From: Leptolyngbya iicbica LK
GTDB taxonomy: Bacteria > Cyanobacteriota > Cyanobacteriia > Phormidesmidales > Phormidesmidaceae
NCBI RefSeq assembly: GCF_004212215.1
Contig: NZ_QVFV01000001.1
Location: 1 to 44,137, forward strand
Direction of reading: 5' to 3'
DNA: 44,137 nucleotides
A model generated the notes under the pieces. That model had not been told where the DNA came from, did not search any database, and saw only the letters and a program-made list of their open reading frames with translations. This document shows, one piece after another, positions 16,359 to 25,760 of the stretch. How positions within the stretch are numbered: position 1 is the stretch's first letter; every line of letters starts with the position of its first letter. A program made the translations under genes and the position numbers.

Positions 16359-17831
16359 ATGACTATCCGGACACCAGAATGGGTTAAACACGCAGTTTTT
16401 TACCAAATTTTTCCGGATCGCTTTGCTCGATCGCAGCCACCACATCACTGTCCTGAGATGGCGGTCACGTTAGAACCTTGGGATACGGCCCCTACTCTCG
16501 CCGGATACAAAGGGGGGAATTTTTGGGGCATCATCGACAAGCTCGACTATTTGCAATCGTTAGGCATCAACGCGATTTACCTGACACCGATTTTTCAGTC
16601 CACTTGCAACCACCGTTACCACACCCACGACTATTACCGGGTGGATCCCTTACTGGGCGGCAACGAAGCCTTTGCTGAATTCTTGGCGGCGGCCCACGAT
16701 CGCCACATTCGGGTCGTGCTCGACGGAGTCTTCAATCACGCCAGTCGCGGCTTTTTCTTTTTCAACGACATTCTGGAAAATGGCCCCCATTCGCCCTGGT
16801 TAGACTGGTTTAAGGTGGAAAGATGGCCCCTCTCAGCCTACGACGGTAGACTGCCTGCCAACTACGTGAGTTGGGTGAATAATCGAGCGCTGCCGCAGTT
16901 TAATCACGACAATCCGGCGGTGCGGGAATACATCATGCAAATTGGCGAATACTGGATTCGTCAGGGCATTGATGGCTGGCGGTTGGATGTCCCCTTTGAA
17001 GTCAAGACTCCAGGCTTTTGGGAAGAATTTCGCGATCGCATCAAAGCCATCAATCCCGAAGCCTACATCGTCGGTGAAGTGTGGAAACCGGCAGCGGAAT
17101 GGCTGGATGGCAAAACCTTCGACGCGGTTATGAACTATGTGTTTGCGGGGCCGACGATGGCCTTTGCGGCGGGCGATCGCGTTGTGCTGAAACATGCCGA
17201 GATCCCCGATTACTATCCCTACCCGGCTTTAGATGCAGCGGGGTATCAGGCCAAAATTGAGGAGCTACTCGACCTCTACGATTGGGAAATTCATCAGGTT
17301 CAACTCAACCTGATTTCCAGTCATGACATTGCCCGGGCGTTAACGGTCATGGGGGACGATGTCGCAAGCATGCAACTGGCCGTGCTGCTACAGATGACTT
17401 TTCCAGGCGCGCCCTGCATTTATTACGGCGATGAAGTGGGGCTCAGAGGCAGCCTCGACCCTGACTGTCGCTGGGCGTTTCCCGCTGAGGAAAAGTGGGA
17501 CACCGACCTGCTGAAACACCACCAAGCCCTCATTCAATTACGTCACCAGCACCCAGCCCTGCGCACGGGAGCATACCATCCCCTCATGGCCGACGGTTTG
17601 CTTTACGGGTTTGTGCGTCAGCATTCCCAAGAAGTTTTAGTGGTATTAGTCAATAGCGGTGAGGGCGATCGCACGATTGATTTAAGCCAGGTAGCACCGG
17701 GCCTGGGCGATCGTTGGCAAGTGCTTTACGGTCCACTGACCGTTGAGTCAAAAACTGAAGAGACCCAGTCAGTCATTACTGTCCCTAGTCGTTCGGGTGG
17801 GATTTTGACTCGACTTGAGCCTGCTGCCTAG
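16359..17831 (+). CDS. GH13 alpha-glycosidase, cyclomaltodextrinase/neopullulanase-like
   Basis: About 490 residues from ATG 16359, chosen for its AAGAGGT binding site. The (beta/alpha)8 barrel carries the GH13 regions VVLDGVFNH, GWRLDVPFEV (nucleophile Asp near 210), YIVGEVWK (acid/base Glu near 240) and LISSHDIARAL (Asp near 323). The start (VKHAVFYQIFPDRFARS) resembles the catalytic domain of neopullulanases and cyclomaltodextrinases, but the N-terminal CBM34 domain is absent. A short C-terminal beta domain follows. It probably cuts maltodextrins in glycogen turnover. The final 47 bases overlap the convergent antiporter gene. Confidence 0.88.
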   Translation: MTIRTPEWVKHAVFYQIFPDRFARSQPPHHCPEMAVTLEPWDTAPTLAGYKGGNFWGIIDKLDYLQSLGINAIYLTPIFQSTCNHRYHTHDYYRVDPLLGGNEAFAEFLAAAHDRHIRVVLDGVFNHASRGFFFFNDILENGPHSPWLDWFKVERWPLSAYDGRLPANYVSWVNNRALPQFNHDNPAVREYIMQIGEYWIRQGIDGWRLDVPFEVKTPGFWEEFRDRIKAINPEAYIVGEVWKPAAEWLDGKTFDAVMNYVFAGPTMAFAAGDRVVLKHAEIPDYYPYPALDAAGYQAKIEELLDLYDWEIHQVQLNLISSHDIARALTVMGDDVASMQLAVLLQMTFPGAPCIYYGDEVGLRGSLDPDCRWAFPAEEKWDTDLLKHHQALIQLRHQHPALRTGAYHPLMADGLLYGFVRQHSQEVLVVLVNSGEGDRTIDLSQVAPGLGDRWQVLYGPLTVESKTEETQSVITVPSRSGGILTRLEPAA

Positions 17832-18930
17832 CGGCTTGAGCTTCTTTTGCCGTGGTCAGTCCGTTGGGTCGCCGCAGCACAATCGTAAACAGCGTAATCA
17901 CCGTAAGAGGAATGACAAACAGCAACATGACATTGCTAAACAGCCCTAACTTTTCATGGCCGACGGCATTCAATCCCAGATAAGCGGTATACGCCACGTA
18001 GTAGCTGACGAACAATAGTCCTTCCCAGCGAGAGATGCGGTTTCCCGTGTAAAAAATGGGCAGAGAGGCGATCGCCACCGCTAGCATTACCGGAATGTCA
18101 AAACTAATGGCCGCGTTAGACACCGGGACACCATGAAAGGTCGCCGTCACGCCTAAAATCGTCAAAATATTGAAAATGTTGCTGCCGACAACGTTGCCCA
18201 CGGCGATGTCGCGTTCCCCCCGATAGCAGGCCACCAGTGAGGTCGCGAGTTCTGGCAAAGAAGTCCCAATGGCGACGATTGTGAGGCCAATAATCAGCTG
18301 ACTCACGCCAAAGGACTCAGCGATCGCCGTGGCCCCAAATACCAGCAGATTGGCCCCGACCACTAACACGATGAGTCCCACGACCAACATCAACACGTTT
18401 TTTAGAGCTTGCTGCCAGTTGCGTTGAGCGGTTCCCGCATATTCTTGCTCGTACTCTGCCTGCACCGCCACATCTGACTCTTTGCGGCTCTGATACACCA
18501 GAAAGGCGGTGTAGACGACGCTACCCACCAGCAAAATCACGCCATCAAACCGACCCAATTCACCATCCACCGCAAACATCAGCATCAGCACTGTAACGCC
18601 AATCATGATGGGCACATCGAGGCGGATAATCTGCTGAGCGACAGTCAAAGGCACCACGATCGCGGCAATGCCCAGGGTCATCAAAATGTTAAAGATGTTG
18701 CTGCCAATCACATTGCCTAGAGCAATTTCGGCTTGTCCCTGAAAACTGGCTTGCAAACTCACCGCCAACTCGGGGGCGCTAGTGCCATAGCTCACCACTG
18801 TTAAGCCAATCACCAGGGGCGATAGGCCAATGACAGCCGCTAGCTTGGCGGCTCCACGAACAAACCCCTCGGCCCCAGCAACGAGCAACACGAGGCCAGC
18901 AATCAAGGACAAAACAACCGGAATACTCAT
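17785..18930 (-). CDS. Calcium/sodium antiporter, CaCA family (YrbG-like)
   Basis: 381 residues with about ten membrane segments. It has both alpha repeats of the cation/Ca2+ exchanger family: VSYGTSAPELAVSLQAS with ALGNVIGSNIFN in the first, and AIGTSLPELATSLVACYRGE with VGNVVGSNIFN in the second. These carry the ion-binding Glu and Asn residues. A central cytoplasmic loop (YQSRKESDVAVQAEYEQEYA) links the halves. It would exchange Ca2+ for Na+ or H+ at the plasma membrane, of possible value in saline conditions. The C-terminal tail is hydrophilic and encoded in the overlap with the GH13 gene. Confidence 0.92.
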   Translation of the reverse strand: MSIPVVLSLIAGLVLLVAGAEGFVRGAAKLAAVIGLSPLVIGLTVVSYGTSAPELAVSLQASFQGQAEIALGNVIGSNIFNILMTLGIAAIVVPLTVAQQIIRLDVPIMIGVTVLMLMFAVDGELGRFDGVILLVGSVVYTAFLVYQSRKESDVAVQAEYEQEYAGTAQRNWQQALKNVLMLVVGLIVLVVGANLLVFGATAIAESFGVSQLIIGLTIVAIGTSLPELATSLVACYRGERDIAVGNVVGSNIFNILTILGVTATFHGVPVSNAAISFDIPVMLAVAIASLPIFYTGNRISRWEGLLFVSYYVAYTAYLGLNAVGHEKLGLFSNVMLLFVIPLTVITLFTIVLRRPNGLTTAKEAQAARQQAQVESKSHPND

Positions 18931-19455
18931 ACCAAAGTCACTGTGGGCATCATGTTAGTTTGACGCAAATCGCAGGGGGAACAACCGCAGGGCAGTTGCC
19001 AAGTCCCCGACTGTTCGCCATTTATCAAAGACTTCATGACCAGCCAATGGTGTTCGATTTAGCCGTTGTATCGGTCGCTGAGAGACCCAAATCGCCAAAC
19101 ACCAAATCACGGAAGGAAAATTGGAAGCCATGCAGTTGATGATTATCCTTGGGCAAGATGCTAAATCACATCTTAAGCTGGTTGTTAGTCCACTAGCATA
19201 TCGATATTTCATGCTGGATATCCGATTCAGCGATTACACCTTCTGGTTTCTTTACCTACGCCCCAGCCAGCAAAATGATTGCTCAGGAAATCGATCGCTG
19301 TTTCCACTTACAAAGATCTCGGAGCCGTGCGATCGCCCTTAATACAGTCGCGCCAGCCTGCACCGATAGCGGCTTTGGGAGAAGATGACAGGACAAGCTG
19401 AGACACACCTTGCTGGCCAATCCTCTCAATGCTGATCTAAAACCCATTGAAACGT
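18931..19455. other. 525-base region without a convincing gene
   Basis: Short open frames of 73-85 codons exist on both strands (19121-19342 on +, 18955-19212 on -) but neither resembles a known protein nor has a clear binding site. I see no tRNA, hairpin terminator or long repeat. It must hold the promoters of the antiporter gene (-) and the PPOX gene (+). Confidence 0.5.
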
Positions 19456-20034
19456 ATGTCACTCGCCCCTTGGCGATCGCCCCTAGCCCGCGCCTTGCAC
19501 CGTAATCGCAGCAAGGCTTACAGTCGTTATCCACAACTGGCGACCGTTGCCGCTGACGGTCGCCCGGCTAATCGCACGGTAGTCTTTCGCGACTTTTTGC
19601 CCGATACCGATAGTTTGCTATTCGTCACCGATGTCCGCAGCGCTAAGGTGCAGCACATTGCCCAGCAGCCCTACGGTGAGCTCTGTTGGTATTTCACGAA
19701 AACGCGAGAACAGTTTCGCCTGAACGGTCACCTTAGTCTCATAACCGCTCAGGATCATGACGCCGCCGCTGGCCAAATCCGTCAGAATTTATGGGACAAG
19801 CTCTCGACTAACGGGCGACAACAGTTTGCCTGGCCCAACCCCGGTGAGCCGCGCACCGAGGGGGGGTATGAGCCGCTTGATTTGGCGTTGTCGCCACCGC
19901 TATCCCCTTTTGCGGTGCTGATTTTGGCCCCGGAGCAAGTCGATCATTTAGAACTGCGCGGTGAGCCGCAAAATCGCCATCAATATTGGCAGACCGCTGA
20001 CGGTGGGTGGCGATCGCAGGCCATCAATCCCTAA
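19456..20034 (+). CDS. PPOX-class FMN flavoprotein (pyridoxamine 5'-phosphate oxidase-like, Npun_F5749/Alr4036 type)
   Basis: 192 residues from ATG 19456. The split-barrel FMN-binding fold is indicated by PQLATVAADGRPANRTVVFR, then LLFVTDVRSAKVQHI, then ELCWYFTKTREQFRLNGHL. The C-terminal half (RQQFAWPNPGEPR, then LILAPEQVDHLELRGEPQNR) matches the cyanobacterial/plant-type PPOX subfamily named after Alr4036. These bind FMN and are distinct from true PdxH; the substrate is unknown. It stands alone with non-coding gaps on both sides. Confidence 0.85.
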   Translation: MSLAPWRSPLARALHRNRSKAYSRYPQLATVAADGRPANRTVVFRDFLPDTDSLLFVTDVRSAKVQHIAQQPYGELCWYFTKTREQFRLNGHLSLITAQDHDAAAGQIRQNLWDKLSTNGRQQFAWPNPGEPRTEGGYEPLDLALSPPLSPFAVLILAPEQVDHLELRGEPQNRHQYWQTADGGWRSQAINP

Positions 20035-20139
20035 CACTCATAAAAACTTGACGATTGTTGCAATCTCGGGGGTGTGACTGGTCGCAAATCGAAAGACCGC
20101 CTATGATATTTGGACACGATTAGTTGGAGTGCTAAGGGC

Positions 20140-20406
20140 ATGGGAATCAGTCCTGCAGTTGCCTTTACAACAGTTTTGCTAGCGCTCATGGTAGGGGCTG
20201 GTGTCGTCAGTTCCTCATGGGGCTATGCGCTAGGTCGCCAGGCCCTCATGGGAGTACGACAACCCGATGCCCGCCCAACCAGCAGTGCCGCCTCAAATCA
20301 AGCATCCCCCGCGTCTGGCAATGGGTCTATGCTGCTCAATGAGCAAGAGATTATTGACGAGGCTAAACTGCGGATGTCGGGTGCTCCCCTCAACGAGGGG
20401 CAGTAG
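20140..20406 (+). CDS. Small single-span membrane protein, hypothetical
   Basis: 88 residues from ATG 20140 (TAAGGGC gives a usable binding site; a TTG at 20110 is the alternative). Residues 5-35 form one membrane segment (AVAFTTVLLALMVGAGVV) followed by GYALGRQALMGV. The rest is polar, Ser/Ala-rich, ending in an acidic helix (NEQEIIDEAKLRM). No family recognised. The layout looks like a small anchored accessory protein. Confidence 0.6.
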   Translation: MGISPAVAFTTVLLALMVGAGVVSSSWGYALGRQALMGVRQPDARPTSSAASNQASPASGNGSMLLNEQEIIDEAKLRMSGAPLNEGQ

Positions 20407-20573
20407 CATCGGAGACGACCGGACACGAGCCGAATTAGTTGGTAAGTGGCGGCGCCAGGTTTAGCGTATCGATTGCCGATGGATGAGGCAGCAGACCTGG
20501 CTATCATACCGAATCAGCGGCACGACTGAATTGCAATGAGCTTTTGGATTCTTATGCCTTCTTACCTCTGATA

Positions 20574-21947
20574 ATGCTTGCTCAGACGGATGTGCCGTTG
20601 CTAATTGTGAATCCTGGGCTGACGGGGCCAGCGATCGCGGCTCGTCTATTTTCTGTGTTGGCCTTAATTGGGATTAACGCCTTTTTTGTCGCGGCGGAGT
20701 TTTCCATCGTGTCCGTGCGGCGATCGCGCATCAACCAACTGGCCGAAGCAGGCGACATTCAAGCTCGAACGGTGCAAAGCTTTCAACGCAGTTTGGATCA
20801 ACTGCTCTCCACCACCCAAATTGGCATCACGCTTTCCAGCTTGGCTTTGGGGTGGATCGGCGAATCCACCATCGCCACCGTATTGCTGCAACTGTTTCAC
20901 TATTTGTCATTAACGCTGCCCTATCTCGGGGTGATTGCCCATTCCCTCTCAATTTTGCTGGCCTTTGTGCTGATTGCCTATTTGCAAATTGTCTTGGGTG
21001 AGCTGTGTCCCAAAGCGGTGGCGATGCTGTATCCCGAGCAGTTGGCCCGCATCTTTGGCCCCCTGAGCCTAACCGTCGCCCGATTGTTTGCCCCCTTCGT
21101 GTGGATTCTCAATCAATCCACCTGGTGGTTGTTGCGCTTGTTTGGCATTCGCTACAGCGGTAACCAAAGCTGGTACAGCCGCGTCACCCCCGAAGAGTTG
21201 CAGCTCATTATCCGCACCACGACCGAATCGCCGGGGCTGGATGAAGAGGAACGCGAACTGCTCAATAACGTGTTTGAATTTCGCGATGTCACCGCCGGGG
21301 AAGTGATGACTCCCCGGACGCAAATTGACGCTTTGCCCAAAACGGCCACCTTGCAAGAAGCGTTGGCCGCGATCGCGGCAACCGGCCATTCCCAATTCCC
21401 AGTCATCGGTGACTCGCTGGACGATGTCGCCGGTATCTTGTCCCTCAAAGATTTGGTCGGACCACTGGCGCGCCAGGAAGCCACCCATACCAGCTCGATC
21501 AACGACTGGATTCGTCCCGCTCGCTTTGTGCCGGAATACACCCAGCTCCACGACCTGTTGCAAATCATGCAAAAGTCGGGCAAGTCGATGGTGATGGTGG
21601 TGGATGAATTTGGCGGCACCGCTGGCCTGCTGACGCTGACCGATGTCACGGGCGAAATTATTGGCGATAGCAACGAGATGGAAGAAGACGTCGACGTCTT
21701 GGTCAGCATGTTAGATGACCAGGCGTTTCGAGTGCAGGCTCAGACCTACATCGAAGAGGTCAACGAACTGTTGGGAGTGGCGTTGCCCGTCGCCGAAGAA
21801 TACCAAACATTGGCGGGGTTCCTCATTCACCAGTTGCAGAAAATCCCCGTCATTGGCGACAAAGTCTTTTACGACCAGTTTGAGTGGACGGTCACCGCCG
21901 TCGATGGTCCAAAGGTGTTGGAAGTGATGGCCAAGCGGCGATCGTAA
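20574..21947 (+). CDS. CNNM/CorC family membrane protein with tandem CBS domains (hemolysin-like)
   Basis: About 457 residues from ATG 20574; a TTG at 20544 would add ten. The N-terminal DUF21 domain has three to four membrane segments with AEFSIVSVRRSRINQLAEAG and QIGITLSSLALGWIGE, both hallmarks. Two CBS domains follow (GEVMTPRTQIDALPKTATLQ and SGKSMVMVVDEFGGTAGLLT), then a CorC_HlyC transporter-associated domain. Relatives support Mg2+/Co2+ or Na+-coupled Mg2+ efflux; the old name 'hemolysin' is misleading. The segment ELCPKAVAML is the conserved region after the last helix. Confidence 0.92.
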   Translation: MLAQTDVPLLIVNPGLTGPAIAARLFSVLALIGINAFFVAAEFSIVSVRRSRINQLAEAGDIQARTVQSFQRSLDQLLSTTQIGITLSSLALGWIGESTIATVLLQLFHYLSLTLPYLGVIAHSLSILLAFVLIAYLQIVLGELCPKAVAMLYPEQLARIFGPLSLTVARLFAPFVWILNQSTWWLLRLFGIRYSGNQSWYSRVTPEELQLIIRTTTESPGLDEEERELLNNVFEFRDVTAGEVMTPRTQIDALPKTATLQEALAAIAATGHSQFPVIGDSLDDVAGILSLKDLVGPLARQEATHTSSINDWIRPARFVPEYTQLHDLLQIMQKSGKSMVMVVDEFGGTAGLLTLTDVTGEIIGDSNEMEEDVDVLVSMLDDQAFRVQAQTYIEEVNELLGVALPVAEEYQTLAGFLIHQLQKIPVIGDKVFYDQFEWTVTAVDGPKVLEVMAKRRS

Positions 21948-22089
21948 CGCCCCTCAGCAGCGCAATCAGACGGGGCTGATTGCGCCTCAAAAAATTGAGC
22001 ACTGACCCGCTGATATCCGCAAAATCAGTGCTCCAAATCATCCGATCTAGCGGTGAAGTCTTTGCCTGAGGGCTGTGCGCTGCAATAAG

Positions 22090-22200
22090 ACCAATTCTGA
22101 ACTTGACCGCCACACTTGGCCCTCACCCCAACCCCTCTCCCAGCATTGGGAGAGGGGCTTTGCAGAGACAGGCTTTGTAGCCCTGCTTCAGAGAATTGGT
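22090..22200. mobile_element. 111-base MITE-like element with terminal inverted repeats
   Basis: The ends are ACCAATTCTGAA (22090-22101) and TTCAGAGAATTGGT (22187-22200), inverted copies apart from a two-base insertion. The flanks ATAA (22085-22088 and 22201-22204) could be a target duplication. Inside lies a perfect 10-base-pair stem, CCCCTCTCCC (22132-22141) and GGGAGAGGGG (22148-22157), preceded by CCCTCACCCCAA. Elements with this kind of terminus and core are widely dispersed in cyanobacterial genomes. Too short to encode a protein. Confidence 0.6.
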
Positions 22201-22231
22201 ATAACCTCGCCAAATTAGTCAAGAAGCTGTA

Positions 22232-22254
22232 GGGGTTGGGCAGTGCCCAACCCC
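22232..22254. repeat. Perfect 10-bp hairpin
   Basis: GGGGTTGGGC, loop AGT, GCCCAACCCC. It is very GC-rich but not followed by a T-run on either strand, so it is not a classic terminator. It lies 73 bases past the hemF stop and may be a second dispersed repeat or a processing/stability element for the convergent transcripts. Confidence 0.6.
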
Positions 22255-22327
22255 CAGCACTGGGGATGAGATCAGCAAGCATCCCCTGATGGACAGATCC
22301 GTATCGTTGTCAGCCGCCGGGCGTGAG

Positions 22328-23374
22328 CTACGCCGTAACGTTGCCACCAAGCCAGTCTTGAGGCTTCAAGAAGATGTCGTAGAGCTGCTGTTCGGGAGTG
22401 TTCGGCTCGGGTTGATAGCTGTATTCCCACCGGACGAGGGGCGGCAGCGACATCAGAATTGACTCGGTGCGGCCATTGGTTTGCAAGCCAAAGATGGTGC
22501 CCCGGTCATAGACCAAGTTGAACTCGACATAACGCCCTCGACGATAGAGCTGAAAATCGCGCTCGCGATCGCCATACGCCTGATGTTTATGGGCTTCAGC
22601 GATCGGCACATAAGCGGGCAAAAAGGCTTTGCCACAGTCATTCACAAAGTTAAAGAGGTCTTCCCAACTGCGCTGGGGTAGTTCGCCCAACTTTTGACTG
22701 TATTGAGCGGCAGGGCCGTTTTCATCGGGACCGCGATAGAGTTCGCCACGTCCGTCTTGATAGTCGAAGAAGATCCCCCCCACGCCGCGAGTTTCATCTC
22801 GATGCTTGAGATAAAAGTACTCGTCGCACCACAGCTTAAAGTCGGGGTAGTAGTCAGGATGATGGCGATCGCAGGCATCCTTCAGCGTTTGGTGAAAGTG
22901 CTTCACATCCTGCACATCAGGATAGTAAGGGGTGAGGTCGATGCCGCCACCAAACCACCACACTGGCCCGGCCTCAAAGTAGCGATAGTTGAGGTGAACG
23001 GTGGGAATGTAAGGATTGCGCGGGTGCAACACCATCGAGGTGCCCGTCGCGTAGAACCCGTGGCCCGCCGCTTCCGGACGCTGCACCAAAATGCTGGGCG
23101 GGAGTTGCTGACCCCACACTTCCGAAAAGTTAACGCCGCCCTGCTCAAAGACGCCGCCATTTTTGATGACGCGTGATCGCCCGCCGCCACCTTCGGGTCG
23201 CTCCCACTGGTCTTGCTGGAATTGCGCTTCGCCATCCAGCACTTCGAGGCCCGCACAAATTTCGTCTTGAATGCCCTGCATAAATGCACTCACGCGATCG
23301 CGGGAGTCAGCAGGCGGGGGAGCCGGTGTAGCGGTCGGCGCTTGAGTCTGGTTGGGTGCAGAAGAAGTGGTCAT
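22328..23374 (-). CDS. hemF: Oxygen-dependent coproporphyrinogen III oxidase
   Basis: 348 residues from the ATG ending at 23374; a longer frame to 23455 exists but adds an atypical N-terminus. Family hallmarks are [50 protein letters not shown] and [19 protein letters not shown]. The enzyme converts coproporphyrinogen III to protoporphyrinogen IX with O2, for haem and chlorophyll synthesis. The first ~25 residues are Pro/Thr/Ala-rich, as often in cyanobacterial forms. No partner gene is adjacent on the same strand. Confidence 0.96.
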   Translation of the reverse strand: MTTSSAPNQTQAPTATPAPPPADSRDRVSAFMQGIQDEICAGLEVLDGEAQFQQDQWERPEGGGGRSRVIKNGGVFEQGGVNFSEVWGQQLPPSILVQRPEAAGHGFYATGTSMVLHPRNPYIPTVHLNYRYFEAGPVWWFGGGIDLTPYYPDVQDVKHFHQTLKDACDRHHPDYYPDFKLWCDEYFYLKHRDETRGVGGIFFDYQDGRGELYRGPDENGPAAQYSQKLGELPQRSWEDLFNFVNDCGKAFLPAYVPIAEAHKHQAYGDRERDFQLYRRGRYVEFNLVYDRGTIFGLQTNGRTESILMSLPPLVRWEYSYQPEPNTPEQQLYDIFLKPQDWLGGNVTA

Positions 23375-23902
23375 AAACTTGGTAGGGTTAACCAGCAGAT
23401 ATAGATTACGAAGGAAAAATGCCGCCTTATGCTGATATGGGGGTGCCCCGAGCATGAACGGCTACCGATGCCTGAGATAGAGCCATGCAGCGATACCTGC
23501 CATTGGGATGCCCGGTCTAGCCCCTCATCGGCGATCGCAATCATTGCTGATCACTACTGCTGAGCTACAGGTAACCCTTGACCTATCAGGCATTGAACGT
23601 TTTTTACCCTAACTTGAAATAGTTGCAGGTTTAGCGCTCTAAAACATTTCTCTACAATGAGGACACTGTCAAAATATTGAGAAATCTAAATATTTAAGGC
23701 AAGCGTTTGCACCCAGGTCATCAGTCGTTGACGATATCAGCACATTTATTGTGCATCAGGCGACGCCCCGAAAGCGGAGTTAACCCAGCAGCGGCTCGCT
23801 CGTGGTCGCTCTCGGACTCAACTGCACCGCCCGCCCAGCCTCGCTACCATCTAAACTACGGCCTGTTTTTAGCTATCGCTGTCATCGTCTCTGTGGTTTG
23901 CT
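23375..23902. other. 528-base divergent intergenic region
   Basis: Holds the promoters for hemF (-) and the SRPBCC gene (+). A TACAAT at 23653-23658 is a possible -10 for rightward transcription, without a good -35. A weak open frame from 23707 has no family resemblance and I do not call it. No RNA gene or repeat was recognised. Confidence 0.4.
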
Positions 23903-24472
23903 ATGAAAGTGTTTCAGTCGCTCTGGAAAAATCTGCACCGCTCCCATTCGCCCGGTGCGGTAGCCCGCGACGCTAGCGTGAGCGAGCTGAGTCAGCGATC
24001 GCCCATGGCGCATTCGATTTATCGAACTTATCAGGCGTTAAGCACCGCCCCGGTTGAAACGCTCTGGCAAACCCTGACCAACTTGGCCGACATCTCGACG
24101 TGGCATCCGCTCATCGACAGCACCAATGCCCCCCGGGGACTGACGGCTAAGCCCGGCTTAATTTATCGCGTGATGCCTCGCTGGGTCCCCATTCCCATCA
24201 GAATTTTTGTCGAGCGAGTCTCTCCCAATGAGCTCATCAGCATTCGCATGTTCCCAGTTCCCGGTTTAGAAGAGCGGGTGATTTATCGGCTGGAATCCAC
24301 CGTTTGGGGCACCCAAATTTCCTACTCGGTGTGTCTACGCGGGTGGCTATCGCCCGTCGCCTGGTCTGTGCTCCGGCCCTATGCGTCCAAGGTGGCCGAG
24401 GCGATCGCCCACGCTGCCGAAGAGACCGCCGCCTCAGCCCTGCCCAGCAAACCGTCTGGATTTGAAGTCTAA
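23903..24472 (+). CDS. SRPBCC (START/polyketide cyclase-like) family protein
   Basis: 189 residues from ATG 23903, or 155 from the internal ATG at 24006. The SRPBCC helix-grip fold starts at about residue 37 (STAPVETLWQTLTNLADIST, WHPLI) and has the alternating beta strands RVMPRWVPIPIRIFVERVSP and VIYRLESTVWGTQISYSV. The first 34 residues have no counterpart in the domain and include a GCTAGCGTGAGCGAGC stretch that looks repeat-derived, so 24006 may be the true start. These proteins bind hydrophobic ligands; the ligand is unknown. Confidence 0.75.
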   Translation: MKVFQSLWKNLHRSHSPGAVARDASVSELSQRSPMAHSIYRTYQALSTAPVETLWQTLTNLADISTWHPLIDSTNAPRGLTAKPGLIYRVMPRWVPIPIRIFVERVSPNELISIRMFPVPGLEERVIYRLESTVWGTQISYSVCLRGWLSPVAWSVLRPYASKVAEAIAHAAEETAASALPSKPSGFEV

Positions 24473-24507
24473 CCACGGGCGTGAGCTGACGCGGTAAGCG
24501 GCGGAGC

Positions 24508-25698
24508 TCAGAGAACGATATAAGAAGAGTTCGCGGCAAAGTTGGGGGCCACTAGCTGCTGATAAATTTGCTCCACATGGGCAACGTTCGTGGTGAGGGT
24601 ATATCGCTCCAGCACTCGCTGTCGCGCCTTTTGCCCCAACAGTCGGGTGATCTCCGGCTGGTCTCGCAAAATGGGCAACACCGTTTGCAACTGCTGCCGC
24701 ACCCGCTGGGTATCAATCACAATGCCCGCGCCCTCTTCTAACACTTCGCCATCGGCCCCCGCATCCGTCGCAATGCAAGCGGTGCCGCACGACATGGCTT
24801 CCAGCAGCGACAGCGACAGCCCTTCCACCATCGAGGGCAGCACAAAGGCATCGGCCCCGCGCAAAATATCAATGCGCCGCGCTTCGTCTTGCACAAAGCC
24901 CAGCCAGTGAATCGAGGGATCACTGCCATAAAACATGCGGAGGGAAGACTCGAGGGGGCCGTTGCCCACGATCGCCAGTTGGCAATCGGGTCCCATTTGC
25001 GCGTGTTGCCAGGCCCGTAGCAGGGCTTCAACATTTTTTTCGGGGGAAAGGCGACCCTGATAGACAAAGAGTTGGCGGGCTTGCAGCGTCGATTTGATGG
25101 CAGATGGCCCAGGGCAATATTTGGTCACGTCTACCCCATTGGGGATGACCGCCAACGTCGCGGCGGGCACCCCCAACCGGATCAGAATATCGCGTTGCAG
25201 TTTTGAAAAAACAATGACGCGATCGCACCGCGCCAGCGTCGACGCATACATCTGATAAGTGACGTGCTGCGCCCCCGAACTCAGGGTTCGCAGCTTGCGG
25301 TCAAAGGCGGGATGAAATGTCGCCACCAATGGCACTTGCAGAGAGGCACAAATCTCCGGCAACCGAAAATCAATCGGCGACAGCGTCAGCGAAGCATGCA
25401 CTACATCCGGTCGGACTTGCTGCAACGTATCGACCAACTGCCTGCTGGCGCCCAAAGCCGGAATCGTCAGCATCTGCGACTTAAACCAAAATGGCAGTGC
25501 GACCTCGTGGCACGCTTGGTGGGTAGCGGCTTGCGGCCACAAAATCGGCGTTGCCGCCTCCGGAGCAGCGGCAGGGGCATTCTCAAAATGGAGAAACGTG
25601 ACGCGATTACCACGCTCCAGCAGGGCCTGGGTAATCTCGCGACCGTAGGTGACATTTCCACAAAACGGTGATTTTTTACCAAGCCATGCTACGTGCAT
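24508..25698 (-). CDS. GT4-type glycosyltransferase (GT-B fold)
   Basis: 396 residues. The N-terminal Rossmann half begins MHVAWLGKKSPFCGNVTYGR. The C-terminal half has the GT4 nucleotide-sugar site: IPNGVDVTKY, VYQGRLSPEKNVEALLRAW, and the E-x7-E motif in SMVEGLSLSLLEAMSCGTA. It likely transfers a sugar to a lipid or polysaccharide acceptor at the membrane. It is the last gene of a recO-MFS-glycosyltransferase run with 62 bases before it, so the MFS protein may export a related product; that link is inference. Confidence 0.88.
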   Translation of the reverse strand: MHVAWLGKKSPFCGNVTYGREITQALLERGNRVTFLHFENAPAAAPEAATPILWPQAATHQACHEVALPFWFKSQMLTIPALGASRQLVDTLQQVRPDVVHASLTLSPIDFRLPEICASLQVPLVATFHPAFDRKLRTLSSGAQHVTYQMYASTLARCDRVIVFSKLQRDILIRLGVPAATLAVIPNGVDVTKYCPGPSAIKSTLQARQLFVYQGRLSPEKNVEALLRAWQHAQMGPDCQLAIVGNGPLESSLRMFYGSDPSIHWLGFVQDEARRIDILRGADAFVLPSMVEGLSLSLLEAMSCGTACIATDAGADGEVLEEGAGIVIDTQRVRQQLQTVLPILRDQPEITRLLGQKARQRVLERYTLTTNVAHVEQIYQQLVAPNFAANSSYIVL

Positions 25699-25760
25699 CT
25701 ATCGGGAAAAAGCCTATTTATGCGCAGGATGGGTGGTATGACCGCTGTTTACCTGAATCT

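Larger units (their letters stand above)
21948..22327. other. 380-base intergenic region holding repeats
   Basis: Convergent space between the CNNM gene and hemF. It contains a MITE-like element (22090-22200) and a separate perfect hairpin (22232-22254), both listed below. No gene is seen. Confidence 0.6.

Noticed and set aside
18955-19342. Two opposed open frames of 85 and 73 codons
   Set aside because: They overlap each other, look unlike any protein I know and lack ribosome binding sites.
23707-23976. 89-codon open frame with a hydrophobic segment before the SRPBCC gene
   Set aside because: It overlaps the SRPBCC start, has a repeat-like tail and an implausible start; the hydrophobic part is short.
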